From Gloeophyllum trabeum ATCC 11539 (lineage: Eukaryota > Basidiomycota > Agaricomycetes > Gloeophyllales > Gloeophyllaceae), in contig NW_006920412.1 of assembly GCF_000344685.1 (NCBI RefSeq), positions 1,781,384 to 1,845,383 on the forward strand: DNA of 64,000 nucleotides, written 5' to 3'. Position 1 is the first letter of the stretch. Each line of letters starts with the position of its first letter. The notes under the pieces are model-generated. The model saw nothing but the letters and a program-made list of their open reading frames with translations, did no database searches and had not been told where the DNA came from. Positions 23,260-34,672 of this stretch are shown here, one piece after another. Both the position numbers and the translations under genes were made by a program.

Positions 23260-24306
23260 ATGAGCTCTCTACTCAGACCCCAAATATACAGGCGATGTCA
23301 TCAGAATAAGCCCCTCCATATCGCGGCCGATAAGATCCAACAATGGGCTCAGTCTGTCTCGAGCAAGCAGTTGACAGTCTCGCAGACCCTAAGTTCAGAT
23401 CACATTTCGGATCTGTATGTGACTCTACCTACCAGAGATGGTACGGCGAGTCCAAGGCAACTTCCTGGCGACGGGCAGAACCTGGGATACGGCCACCATC
23501 TTGTGTTCTTCCACGCTCGTAATCCTGAACGGGATCTCCGCTGGGATGGCACGGATGCCGACTTCTGTCCTCCTGAACCGTACACGCGACGGATGTGGGC
23601 GGGGGGCAGGATGGTGTGGAAGAAGCCTTTGGTCATCGGTCAGAAAGCTGTATCGACATCCACAGTCGGCTCTGTAGAACATAAGGGTCTGGAGAAAGGC
23701 AGTCCAATGGTCTTTGTAAGACAGAAGATCGCCATTCAGCAGGCTGGGAGCGACGAAGTATGCATTGAAGAGGAGAGGACTCATGTTTACCTGCCTACTA
23801 CCACTGGAAAGAGGGCGTCTAGGCCAAAGCTAGGTGCGTCGTGTGCTAGCGCGTAAGGAGCTGACCTCACGGGCAAGCCAACAGCAGAGAAACTGCCGCC
23901 CTCTAGTTTCTCGTTCACTTATACTCCGAGCCCCACGACGCTGTTCCGCTTTTCAGCCTTGACGTTCAATGGCCACTATATCCATCTTGACAAAGATTAC
24001 GCTCAGCAACGAGAAGGGTATCCGGGTCAGTGCATTAGGCTAGACGAGTTCTCCTCTACTGACTCCTTTTTTGCTACAGAGCGGCTGGTTCACGGGCCCT
24101 TGACCGCGTTAATGATGCTAGAGACTGCGACCATGTATAAGCAGGGTGCCCAGTTCCTGGATTTCGAGTACCGCGCTGTTAGTCCGCTCGTGGTTGGCCA
24201 ACCGATTACTCTTCAGGTCGCAGAGAACGGGAATACGACCATGCGTTTGTGGGCGGAGGGGGCAGACGGAGTAGTTGGTATGACGGGGACGTTGTTATAT
24301 GCCTAG
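23260..24306 (+). CDS. Hotdog-fold dehydratase (HTD2 / mesaconyl-C4-CoA hydratase-like)
   Basis: Exons 23260..23833, 23888..24025 and 24080..24306 encode 312 residues. The family features are an N-terminal half with LPGDGQNLGYGHHLVFF and WAGGRMVW, and a C-terminal half with RFSALTFNGHYIHLD, GYPERLVHGPLTALMMLE and a final beta-strand region. The pattern FNxHxIHxD with VHGPL is typical of double-hotdog type 2 thioester dehydratases, including mitochondrial Htd2 (3-hydroxyacyl-ACP dehydratase of type II fatty acid synthesis) and bacterial mesaconyl-C4-CoA hydratase. The N-terminus has Arg and no early acidic residues (MSSLLRPQIYRRCHQ), which suits a mitochondrial presequence. Exact substrate is not decided by sequence. 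Confidence 0.85.
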
Positions 24307-24683
24307 ATAATGTTGTTGGCTCGACATGAAGCGTGTCAGGATTGCACCAGGATATATAGGACAGATAGAATAGCTGTGAGAAACCACAGCTTGTGCGAGG
24401 GAAGATCGACGCGTCCCACGTGAAACGTCGCGTCAGAACGCGGTTGTGGCTTTGCTCTGTTGACGGTAAACGGGACCACGTGACTCCGAATTTACAACTC
24501 CGCCACCCCGCCATCCTTATAACGCGTCGCGTCGCGCTCTGCTCTTACCTCAACCTTCGCCTTCGACCACTATCACCACCACCCCCCGTAGCCTCTGAGC
24601 TTACCTTTGCGTCCAATACAGTGCGTACACTGCTCTCTCTTGTCGAACTTCTTGTTGATATTCGTCAACAGTTACATTCTCCA
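24307..24683 (+). promoter_or_regulatory. Histone H2B promoter with MluI-box-like palindromes
   Basis: The 377-bp region before the H2B start contains a perfect GACGCGTC palindrome at 24408-24415, an ACGCGT at 24522-24527 and several CGCGTC half-sites, plus a TTATAA at about 24518. ACGCGT is the MluI cell-cycle box bound by MBF-type factors, which drive S-phase genes in ascomycete yeasts. The role here is inferred from motif and from the histone context. Confidence 0.5.
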
Positions 24684-25373
24684 ATGGCTCCCAAAGTAAG
24701 GACCTTGCCACATTCAATGGATCTCAATTGCTTACAAGGAAGCGCTTCTATAGCCCACTTCCACTGCTTCCAAGGCTCCTGCCTCCACCACCGCCAACAA
24801 GGCCCCAGCGTCCACAGCCTCCAAGGCTCCTGCTAAGGAGGGAGGGGCGAAGGCTGCCAAGAAGACCGCGGGGAAGTCCAAGGCTGCCCCTGCTGATGGG
24901 GAGAAGAAGAAGAGGAATAAGGCTCGCAAGGAGACCTACAGCTCTTACATCTACAAGGGTAAGTAGCGATTCGCATGCCACCCCATCCGCCGTCTGATGC
25001 ACAGCTGCATCTAGTGTTGAAGCAAGTCCACCCCGACACTGGTATTTCGAACAAGGCTATGGCTATTCTCAACTCCTTCGTTAACGACATCTTCGAACGT
25101 ATTGCTACGGAGGCATCAAGTAAGTTGCTGTCGCCGGAGTTCGCAGCTGTCTTTGACCGTTTCGTCCAGAATTGGCTTCGTACTCCAAGAAGTCAACCAT
25201 CTCGTCGCGCGAGATTCAGACTGCGGTCCGCCTCATCCTCCCAGGCGAACTTGCCAAGCATGCTATCTCTGAGGGAACGAAGTCTGTCACTAGTGAGTGT
25301 TCCGGTTCAATGTACAGGGTGTTCAGATTGTTGATGGGCGTTCGCAGAGTTCTCTTCTGCAACTGCAAAGTAG
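24684..25373 (+). CDS. H2B: Histone H2B
   Basis: Exons 24684..24695, 24754..24958, 25015..25119, 25170..25292 and 25348..25373 encode 156 residues. The tail is Lys/Ala/Pro-rich; the core reads [60 protein letters not shown] and [18 protein letters not shown], ending KSVTKFSSATAK. The core is essentially invariant H2B. The N-terminal tail has an internal repeat of TASKAPA-like units. The first exon has only four codons. A paired H2A gene, common in fungi, is not adjacent: the left neighbour is the hotdog dehydratase and the right neighbour the PRCC homologue. Confidence 0.98.
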
Positions 25374-25526
25374 ACCGTTGTTCATACTACATGATATTGT
25401 ACATGTCTAATATCTCCCATTTTATCTGTACAATAAGGTCCTTGTGTCTTATGTTTTGTCTCATTAGTCGGGATTGCAATATATAGGTCGAGACGAAAAC
25501 ACCATGAGGAATATTTGAATGAATGA

Positions 25527-26941
25527 CTAGAAGCCTAACGCCAGGGTCAGCAAAGTGCCTTACAAGAGGGACACGAAGATAGCCACCATATTTCATTCCT
25601 GCCTCCTTCCTATTCCGCCTACCCTGAGCAATTTTCTCCTCCAATGCCTTGCGATTTGAATAAGCCTCCGTAAGCAAGGTCGACAGCTGATGTCTCGAGC
25701 GAGCACGACCACCTAGAGCAGCACCCTACGCAAGCCAGGATATTAGTCAAATGGACTAGAGCGAATACATAGTGCGCACCTTGATATTCATCTTCGGAGC
25801 AGCGGGAGCCTCGTCCCCACCCTGCGTCAACCTCTTCTTCTCCTCTCTTTCCTGGATTTCCTTCTTTGCTCTCTCCATCTCCGCTATAGCGTTGACTTCC
25901 TGCGCTTCCTCCTCGTTCAGACCTTCGAATCCCTTTACTTGACCCTTCTCCAATGCCCGTACGTGAGCGTCGTACTCGCGCTTCCACTTGTCGTAGAATT
26001 TCTTGTAATAGTCCGGGTCGTAGGCTGCCCACTGCCCAGTAGGCGTCAGGTAGTAGCCAGGGTAGGGATCTGTTGGCGTTGGCTCCGGGGGGACGAAGTC
26101 GTCCACCTTGGGAGCGGATGAGATGCCGGTAGGAATCTTGGGGAGAGGAGAAGGTTGGGATGATCCTAAGGGTCCAGCTGGAACCGGGGAGACTGTGTCA
26201 CGTCGTGAACTGCTTGATGAACCTACACAAGTATGAGCTCGTATATATAGGCTACAGATGGAGCAAGATACCTAGGGAGAAGAAATCCACTGCAGGGGCG
26301 GCGGACACTCTGGGTGTAGACAACACCTTCGGTGCGGTTCGTGGCGGCCCTTCGGTTGAGATGTTTGGCTTCCCCTTCTGCAGAGATACAGGCAGAAACG
26401 ATATAGAAGGTGCACTAGGAGCTGCAGCGGACGATTCCGTCCCAGCGTCCTCGTCATTATCATCAGCGGTCTGGTCGGTAGAGTCGGTAGCTGAATGACT
26501 AGACGTATTGAACACGAGCCCGGGGCCGTGTCCACCTCCTAAGACCCGTTCTTTAGGTGGTGGTAGCGGCACCTTCTGCTTTGGAGCTGGTAACATTGAC
26601 AAGAGCTTTGACGAGCCCGCACCGCTCTCCAGGCGAGGCTTCTTGGCCAGGGGTTTATCCTCGTTATCCTCGTCATCATCGTCCAAGGTCGGAAGGTCGA
26701 TGGTAATCTTCTTCTTCTTTTGCGTCGATTTGGCCTTGGGAAGAGGCAGTGAGAGTCCGCTGCCTGTACCCTTGGAACCAGAAGCCTTCGCGTTAGCGGG
26801 AGGAGGAAGGTTCAAGCCAGAGGTCTTCTGGGGCTGCTGCAAATGTGCTTTAGCAATGCTTGAAGCAACTGAGGCAGAAAAAGGCCCGTCAAGCTCCTGG
26901 TCGGTCTCGTTGTCGCTGCCATAGCCTTCAACGCCGAGCAT
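25527..26941 (-). CDS. PRCC-like proline-rich protein (mitotic checkpoint/splicing-associated)
   Basis: Begins at ATG 26939-26941 (MLGVEGYGSDNETDQE) and ends through a tiny last exon 25527..25534 that supplies the terminal GF and stop. The N-terminal part is disordered with Pro-rich and acidic runs and KKKKITIDLPTL; the C-terminal part has FVPPEPTPTDPYPGYYLTPT, a Glu/Lys helix and ends KEAGMKYGF, the conserved end of PRCC proteins. Human PRCC is a nuclear proline-rich protein that binds MAD2B and is found with spliceosomes; the fungal function is inferred. Head-to-head with NUP133, 132 bp between start codons. Confidence 0.85.
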
Positions 26942-27073
26942 GTCTGAGAGCAAGTGGGCGGAGTGGACAAGTCCGTATTTTGGGTTGTTTGGTGTGGCTC
27001 AGACGCGTCTCAAACCTTCGTGAGGCGCTAAGTCCCTCTGCATCTTCCTGGTTCTCCTCCTTCGGTCCATATC

Positions 27074-30000
27074 ATGTCTTTTTCTCCTGCTCCACCACGA
27101 AGGTCGACGCGCCAAGTACACTCCCAGCGAGCAGCCCGATCCCCCTCCCATGGTTCTACACGTCCATCCAGGCCTGGAAGCAGCCTGACCGCGTCGCGTC
27201 GCGCCACACCCGCGGGTGCAGCAATGTCACCAGACAGACTATCCTCAGTTGCAGATGATGTATCTATGACTTCTGATACGGACAGAAGCAGAATATCGGT
27301 CGATTCGATGCTGCGAGCTGAGGGCGTCTTCGCCAGGTCCAACGAATTAACCGCTATCTTCTATGCGAACCTACCCGTGGAAGTCAAACAGGTCCTGAAG
27401 AACGCGGACTTTTATAGGGATGCGTATTCGGGAGACGTTGACGCATCGACCGGCTTTGCAGTTGTCGCAACAGCCCTAACGTGCTTCGTGTGGCAGCATG
27501 CACAGGTATGTTTCGTTAACCATGGGTAGGTGTAATACAACAATTCTTCCTAGGCTTTGACAGGCACCCCAACATGCTATATCTTCTCCTGCCCACCCGA
27601 CCTTGCTCTGGGAACTACGCCGCTGCATGTCTTAGTGCCCTTCGGCTCAGGCCGTGAACCAGGATTAATACTCATCGCGTCTTCCGGCGAGATTCGATTC
27701 TGGGATAGCATTGCTATTGGACTTGCTGGTGGAGAGCACTATGTTTCCATCCAGCTGAAACTTGCCTCTGGAGAGACAGTTACTACCCTGACCAGATCAG
27801 ACGTGAGTGCCCCACGCCCCTTCCGCGGTGAAAGGTCTTGGTTTTAATGCTGATGTCCTGCGGCAGGCTGTCACATATGTCGCTTCAACATCCAGTGGAC
27901 GATTGCTACGGCTAACAGTCACATCCTCAGGCTCCAAATATCATATTTCGCACCACACATTCTCCCGACCCGAGTCAGCGCCCGGCTTTTCTCAGTATTT
28001 CTCCTCCCTTTGGACCCCACCGACAGTCCCTCAGGCTGAAGGTGGCTACGTAAGCTCAGTTGCTTTGGGCAAAGGTGACGAGACGGGCAGGGACGTTTGG
28101 GCCTTGGTAGATACTCGGATCCAGAAGTGGAATATGACCGCCGAGGACTGGGAAGAGCTTGTATTTGACGAGGATGCCATGGGTAAAATCCGCACTGCTA
28201 TTCGCCGGACGTCTTGGTCGAATATCCCTCCAAGAGATATTGACCTTGATCTGGAACTCCTTGACCTGGCTGTCGAAAAGTAAGGACTACTTGTTTCCGT
28301 GCCTACATACGTTGATTTCGTAGGTCAGGGAAACTGGTGATACTCTGCTCATACGCCGGCACAGAATACGACCTTGAAAGGAGCACATTCCCCCGCCGAG
28401 TATATTTTGTCGCGCATGTAACGCTTGTTGGGGAGACTCTGACCGTGGAGAAAGTTGCCATTGTGCCATACCAAACGGTATGCTAATCTTCCCTCAGAAT
28501 CGCAATAGCTCGAAGTGATGGCCTCGGTTTAGACTTCCAGCTCTGGCGCTCCAATGCACGCCAGAATGAAGTTGTTGGCCAGCGGTGAATTGATGGCCGT
28601 CCAGTTTGGTGACGCAGTTGCATTATGCGCGAGAGGTCGTTTGCCATATCTCACACTCTCAAACATGCCACTAACTTGTCCTTTGAAGATACGGCCTACC
28701 GTGATCGCATCGCGTTGAAGTCCGCCACCGATCGTACTCTGGGCCTCGGCGCTGTAGAACACGCAAGTGAATTACTGATTATGACTGCCACGACTATCAT
28801 GAAAGTGATGGTCGACATGGAGCAAGTCAATGAATTTGATGCCGAGTACGTATGTTCTACTGCAGAAGGTCTGCGATTCATCTGAACCCTTTGTATAGGA
28901 CAGGTGAAGCGAACATCATCAAATCCATTATGACTCAAGCTGTCCTCTACGGATCGAATCCTGAGGTAGCGCTTCCGGGTTCTGAATGTCCGTTAAGTTC
29001 CTGAGCCGTCGCCTTTAGAATCCTCTTAGCTTCAGCTTCCCTCCTGATGTCGACGAAGGGAGCCTTATGTCTGGAGCAATCCAGCTCAGCGAAAGCATTC
29101 TGGGATCAGGTGGGGCGTAATTCAAACTCTAGGGCTATCGCCTATCTGACGCTCACTAGATCCTACTCTTGTACGACCAAATGTCGATATGCAGGCGCAA
29201 TTATCGGGGCGCGAGGAACTACTGGGCTTCCTCATCCAGTTCATTAATGATAATGCCGTCTTGCCCAAGGTGTGCCGGTGTATCCTAGCTGCTACTCGAG
29301 TCCTGACTCACCATACCAGGTTTCACAAGCGTGCCGGCAACAACTCATGAGCAATGCGCAGAAGCAACACGCCGCGCTCGAGCTCTGGACAATGCTTAAC
29401 AAGTTCCAGTCGTATGTGCGCTAGTTACCAACGCTGAATATGCCCTCAAACCCCTCGGATATAGTGCTGGTCTACACCACAGTGTGCTGGCGGAAGGCAT
29501 CCGAAATTATTTCTATGACCTGAACGAAGAGCATCACGACCCAGATCGTGCCTTCTTCCGCAGCAAAGTTGCAGATCTAGGTCGGCTGATGGTCTATGTC
29601 ATGGACGTCACTCGGAGATCATCCTATGAGATGAACAGGAATCTCTTGGGAGCTCTGACCGAGGCAAACCGGGTTGTATATGTACGTTTATGACCTTTCC
29701 TCCGGTTGCTGCGTTCACAACGTCCGCTATCGACTTGCTAGATGGTGCTGGACTCAGCTATGGCCTACCGCCGACAGCACGGGGCGACTTACGGCGTCCA
29801 AGAGCCTATGTACAACCCGTGGACTAGCGCCCCGCCTATGATCGATATCCTCTTCGAGTTGTTCAATATGACAGCGAAGATAGTCGAGGCGCCCACTGCA
29901 GAAGTTGGGTCTGCTGCTGGGTATACCAGGCAAGAACTTAGAAAGCAAATCCCGGATATAGGATTCCTCCTATTCGCTTGTATGACGGAGAGAACGCAGT

Positions 30001-31741
30001 GGCTTCAGAGGTAGGCATGCTGTGGTATATGCTCCAGCTTGTATAGGGAACTAACGGCGGTGACTTTGGAGTCCTGTGGCCGCTGACCAGCCTGGGAACG
30101 ACAAGGAGAGGATGGACTTGGAAGAGCGGTTCACGCAGTCGAGGCCCACCATTCTCGATACAATACGTATGCTTCTGTGCCTCCGCGACCCTTGACGGTT
30201 CTGACCAGCATCATTATCTACAGGACGCATAGGGTATCCGGACAAGGCATTCGCTCTTGCAGAGCATTACCACGATTTGCGGAGTCTGGCATCGCTGTGC
30301 CACAAGGAAAAGGTGTATCCTCCAGAAGAGAATCCATACGCTGATAAAATCCGAGCATGCCTGGATCGTTTCCGTGAAGCCTTTGCCATAGAGCTCTTCC
30401 AGTGGTATGTGGAAAACGGTCGGTCCGCGCTGTATCCCTCTGGTCGCCTTGCACTGACAAGCCGTGGGCTTAGGAGAGCTTCGGACATTGTTCGCTCAGC
30501 AAGAAGAATACGGAGACTACATCGACCTGTACTTCTCGCACCGCCCGAACCCTGCCATATCGTGGATCAAAGACATGGGCAAGAGTAGATACGGGGCTGC
30601 GTCGCAAGCTCTTCTGTCGGTGGCCAAGAAGGAGAGTACTCTGGAAGTCAGGCATGTGAGTTGGTCCGGCCTGGTACTAAAACGTGTACTCTCTGATGCT
30701 CCGAACCTGCAGTTGATGCTGAGTATCGGCAAATTGTCGCAACTGGCTCGGCTTCATGAGCCTGAAGCGTCGATTGATGAGGATGTGCTTAGCGGTCTGT
30801 TCGAAAAGGTTCTTAACGTAGCTCCGGACCTCATGCATATCCTTTTAGCCTTCCATGACGGCCTCGACTTTATCAGCGTGCATGAAAACCTTCGCGACAA
30901 GTTCAAAGCCATCCTGTCGACACATCACGGCAAGATGTCGCTAGACGCACAGGTGGACATGATTGCGCGCGTGACCGCGAAATCTCTCGCTGGTCGAAAA
31001 CCTATATTACGAGTACGTTCTGCATATTCTTTCTAGTCTCGGGTATTCATCATTGCCCAGGTGTTCAAGGACCTCGTCCGGCAGCTTCTGCAGGGGAAAG
31101 CATTGAGTGTCGAGGATATTGTCGATCTGCTGACCTTGAAGGATAATACCGCGCATGAGATATACGATTATTCGACTGCGCTACAGATCTTGAGCGAAGC
31201 CAAGGTAAGGGGACGTTGTCAAGTTCGTGGATGACACTCATGATTTTTGGTGTAGGATTTACCCGAGGTCAGAGTACAAAATGCCATGAGGGCCGTATGG
31301 AGAAGGATCTACAGTCATGACGAGTATGCCCTTGCTTTTCAAAGAGATGTATGCATATTGATACCGAACCCCTCCAGCTGGGATGCCCTGAAGCAAACAA
31401 GTGGCCTCTCCGATGACGAGGTCACCGACCGGCTGAAGGACACGGCGCTGTACATCACGCTCTGCGCGGTCTACGGAAACGGCGGAACCGCGGTCCTCTA
31501 CCCGACGTCGTGCGCAAAGCCCCCGTCGAAAGAGGTTATCGCGGCGAGGTTCCCGGGGATGGACCCCGACGGGGTCGACGCGCTCGTGGAGGAGTACAGG
31601 CAGGAGGGAGATGCGATTATCAGCGCCGGCATTGAAGAGAACGGGATGTGGGAGCGGGTGATGCATTTAGTGCAGGCCCGACAGAGCGAGAAGGCGGACG
31701 TGTCCGGGAATACGGAAGGGGATGTGTTTATGGAGGACTGA
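27074..31741 (+). CDS. NUP133: Nucleoporin Nup133
   Basis: A long multi-exon gene from ATG 27074 to the stop at 31739-31741. The N-terminal ~75 residues are Arg/Ser/Pro-rich, then the beta-propeller begins: FYANLPVEVKQVLKNADFY, TGFAVVATALTCFVWQHAQ, TCYIFSCPP, then the alpha-helical C-terminal part with repeated segments such as FARSNEL..., LLGALTEANRVVY, HYHDLRSLASLCHKE, YIDLYFSHRP and FKDLVRQLLQGKALSVEDIVDLLTLKD. This is the Nup133 pattern of a propeller plus stacked helices. Nup133 is part of the Y-shaped (Nup107/Nup84) scaffold of the nuclear pore. Introns of about 50-60 bp are spread throughout; I did not fix every boundary. It is convergent with COA8, 94 bp apart. Confidence 0.9.
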
Positions 31742-31835
31742 TGGCCCCCTCCACCTAACTAGCAAAAACTCTGCGCCCGGCGCCCACACCTAAGCACTGC
31801 AGACCCCTTGTATTTTTATTTCCATGTTGTGATTA

Positions 31836-32473
31836 TCATGCGTCCGAATCTGCGCCCGCGCCGGAGAACTTGGCTTTGAGTTTGGCGTACTCGAGGCGGG
31901 CGGCGAGGACGATGCCGTCCCAGTTGCGCCGCCGCCACTCCGCGGTGTACTCCTCCTGCCGCGCGGACTCCTGGTTGAGCCATTGCTGGTAGAAGTGGGT
32001 GAGAGCGGTGTCGCGGTCGGTGGGCGTGCTGGAGGAGGGGAGGCTCTGCAGGATGGTGGCTTTGGCAGATTCAAACCGGAGGTTGCTCTATTATAAAGAA
32101 GTAGTAACCAGGAAATGAAGGTAAGCCTGTGTGGGCGAGAGGCCAGACATAGCGCACGCACGTCTGTCCAGAACGCATGGTTGAATGCGTCCGTCTGCTG
32201 CCTCAGCAGCTTGTACTGCAGCTCGAGGTCGTGGATGCTCGGCTCCGCGGTCGACACGTCGGGGTCGGAGAACTCCCTGAGCGAGTACGGATGGCGCAGT
32301 CTTGGGCGTGGTTTCGCCTCGGGGGCGGGAAGGGGGTCGTCGTAGTAGACGGGGCGCAGGTTGGAGACTGGGTCGGGGGGCCCGACGAGGTCTCGAGCGG
32401 AGGCAGAGCAGTGGATGTGCCGCCTTGAGCAGCGGGCCAGCGGCGCAGAGAGGCGTCGTGCAGAGGACTGCAT
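31836..32473 (-). CDS. COA8: COA8/APOPT1-like cytochrome c oxidase assembly factor
   Basis: Exons 32162..32473 and 31836..32087 encode 187 residues. The first ~30 residues (MQSSARRLSAPLARCSRRH) are Arg/Ser/Ala-rich with no acidic residue, a clear mitochondrial presequence. The family block follows: DLVGPPDPVSNLRPVYY, then a helical region with NHAFWTD, LTHFYQQWLNQESARQ and EWRRRNWDGIVLAARLEYAK. COA8 protects complex IV from oxidative damage during assembly in the mitochondrial matrix in animals. The intron has good borders (GACGTGCGT and AATAG) and preserves phase. Same strand as guanine deaminase downstream. Confidence 0.88.
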
Positions 32474-32772
32474 CGGTAGTCTGCGTGAAGCTGCTGCAAA
32501 TGTTCTACGACAACTTGCGCAGGGCTCCGGAGGTCCGGGCCCGATCTTCCGTCGTCAAAACGCTGGACAATGAGCAGCACACAGTCGCTCTCTCCTCCCC
32601 CCGCCCCCGTGGAAGTCAAGAAACATACAGTCAGCCTGAATATCTGTGCAGGTTTCTGTCACGGGTTCTACCCAGCATCAACTTACCCCACCCGTTGCAG
32701 ACAGAATACTCATACTATCATTGTGCAACTAATTATCCAAGACTCGAGATTCCTCTAATTTGTTGGTATACA

Positions 32773-34672
32773 TCAGGGCTGAGATGCCGCCCATTCCTTG
32801 CCTCCAATGACCCTACCCTGCACATAAACCCTCGAAATGTTCCTATCATCCCCACAAAACATGAACGCCTCCAGCATCCTCTCCAAATGCTGCTCCTTAC
32901 TCATCCCCATCCCCCTTTCAATCCCCAGCGCCTCGTCCACCTCGACGCCCCACACCGCCGGGTTCCCCGCCGCGCTCGACACGCTCACCAGCAGCGCGTC
33001 GAACGCCTTCCCCGGCGCGAACGACCCGACGCGCGCCTGCAGGTCGCACACCTGCGCGCCGCCGAGCGTCGCGAGGTGCAGCAGCGCCGGGATGGGCAGC
33101 TGCTTGTTCGCGAGCGGGCTGTGGTTTACAAACAGGTGGTGGGGCACAGCTATGGCGTGCCCCGGCTGGTGTTGGAAGGAGACGACCTTCGAGGCGATCG
33201 AGGCGTGCTGGATCGCTGCGAGGATCGAGGGGGAGAAGCCGCCTGAGACGTCTGTACCGAGGCCTACCTATGAATAAGATAGCACCGGTTAGAATAAATC
33301 ATGATACCTATTCGGAGGTGCTCACTTTTATGCCCCGATCAAGCAGCTCGCCAACTTTGCAAATCCCGCTCCTTAGGTTGAAATTACTCGTAGGGCAATG
33401 GCTTATGCCACAGCCCCTCTCCTTCAGCAGCGCTATTTCCTCGTCCTCCAAATGCACCGCATGCGCAAGCACCGTATTATGCCTCAGCAACCCGTGCTTG
33501 TCGTACACGTCTGCGTACGAGCTGCACTCCGGGAACAGAGACTTGGTGAACGCGATCTCGGACAGGTTCTCGGAGATGTGCGTCTGGATCCGGAGCGAGC
33601 GGTCGGAAGCCGCGATCTGCCCCAGGGAGGTGAGCAGCGGCGAGGTGCAGCTTATCGCGAAGCGCGGGGTGAGGATCGGATGGACCAGTTGGGAACGGTC
33701 CGTGTCATGCGCCGGTCTGGGGGAAGTGAGCGGAGGCAGGCCCCGGATGTGCTCGAGGAGTTCTTTGGTGCCCTGCACGGATGCCTCGGCGGAGGGTTCG
33801 ACGTAGTTGTCGGGCGAGTTGCGGTCCATGTTACATTTCTGACGGGCGCAGACGGGCGGTCTGACGTTCAGCCGGATGATCTCCCCGTCGGTGCATAGTG
33901 CAGGGGCTCACCTACCCCTACGAAGGCCCTCTGACCTAACGAACCGCTAAGAATTCGTATGCGGGGAGGAGAGGGTCAGATCGGCACTCACCGTACTCGT
34001 GGATGATATCTGCGAGGACCTTGGTTGCTTCTACATGCAGGGTGCCGTAATAGCAGCAAGTGGTCGTCTGGCGACGGGAGAGAATCAGTTTGCCGTTAAG
34101 TTTGGTGATGGAAGGAAAGACGCACGCCGGAATCAATCACTCTTCGGACGACGGTCTTGTAAGTGTGCCTGGCAAAATCCACATCGGAGAAACGGGACTC
34201 CATGGGGAACGTGACGTTCTCGAGCCAGTCGAGCAGTTCATATTGCTGCCCCCTGGGACGGCGTTGCCTTCAGCTTCAGTACAGCAGCGGATGGACGGAG
34301 CATCGTCACTCACGCTCCCATGTTCGGAACCTGCGGTGCATGCTATTCCGTAACGCTCCGCTGATTAGTGTTCGCTCCGCAGCGGAAGAACGAGCGAAAG
34401 CGCACCGTGTGCGTATCGATGAAACCCGGCATCAAGAACTCGCCCTTCTTGAGCTGCACGACCTGGACGTCGTCTCCCACCAGGCCCTTCCGGGCCATGA
34501 CGTCCTGGACGAGGGCGTCGGGGACGTGCGGCTCGATCCAGGCGATGTCGCCGTAGGGGTCGACGCATAGGAGGGCGTGCGGGAGGGCCTGGTAGGAGTG
34601 GAGGTCGAGGGGGTTGACGAGGGCGCCGTGGAAGACGGTTGTGGATGAAAGGTGGGTGCGGGCTGCGGACAT
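32773..34672 (-). CDS. GDA: Guanine deaminase
   Basis: Minus-strand gene from ATG 34670-34672 to TGA at 32773-32775. Amidohydrolase motifs in order: GEFLMPGFIDTHTH (metal-binding HxH), GTTTCCYYGTLH, a DRNSPDNYVE segment, THISENLSEI (histidine ligand), VLAHAVHL (second histidine), GCGISHCPTSNFNLRSG, and GLGTDVSGG (catalytic Asp). C-terminal SFAPGKAFDALLV is typical of the family. The enzyme hydrolyses guanine to xanthine and ammonia with one zinc ion, in purine salvage and nitrogen scavenging. Several short introns interrupt the gene, including one that splits the HTH motif region. Confidence 0.95.

Noticed and set aside
32302..33246. Long plus-strand frame across COA8 and guanine deaminase
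   Set aside because: It is antisense to two genes with strong family motifs; Arg-rich composition fits an antisense shadow in CG-rich coding sequence.
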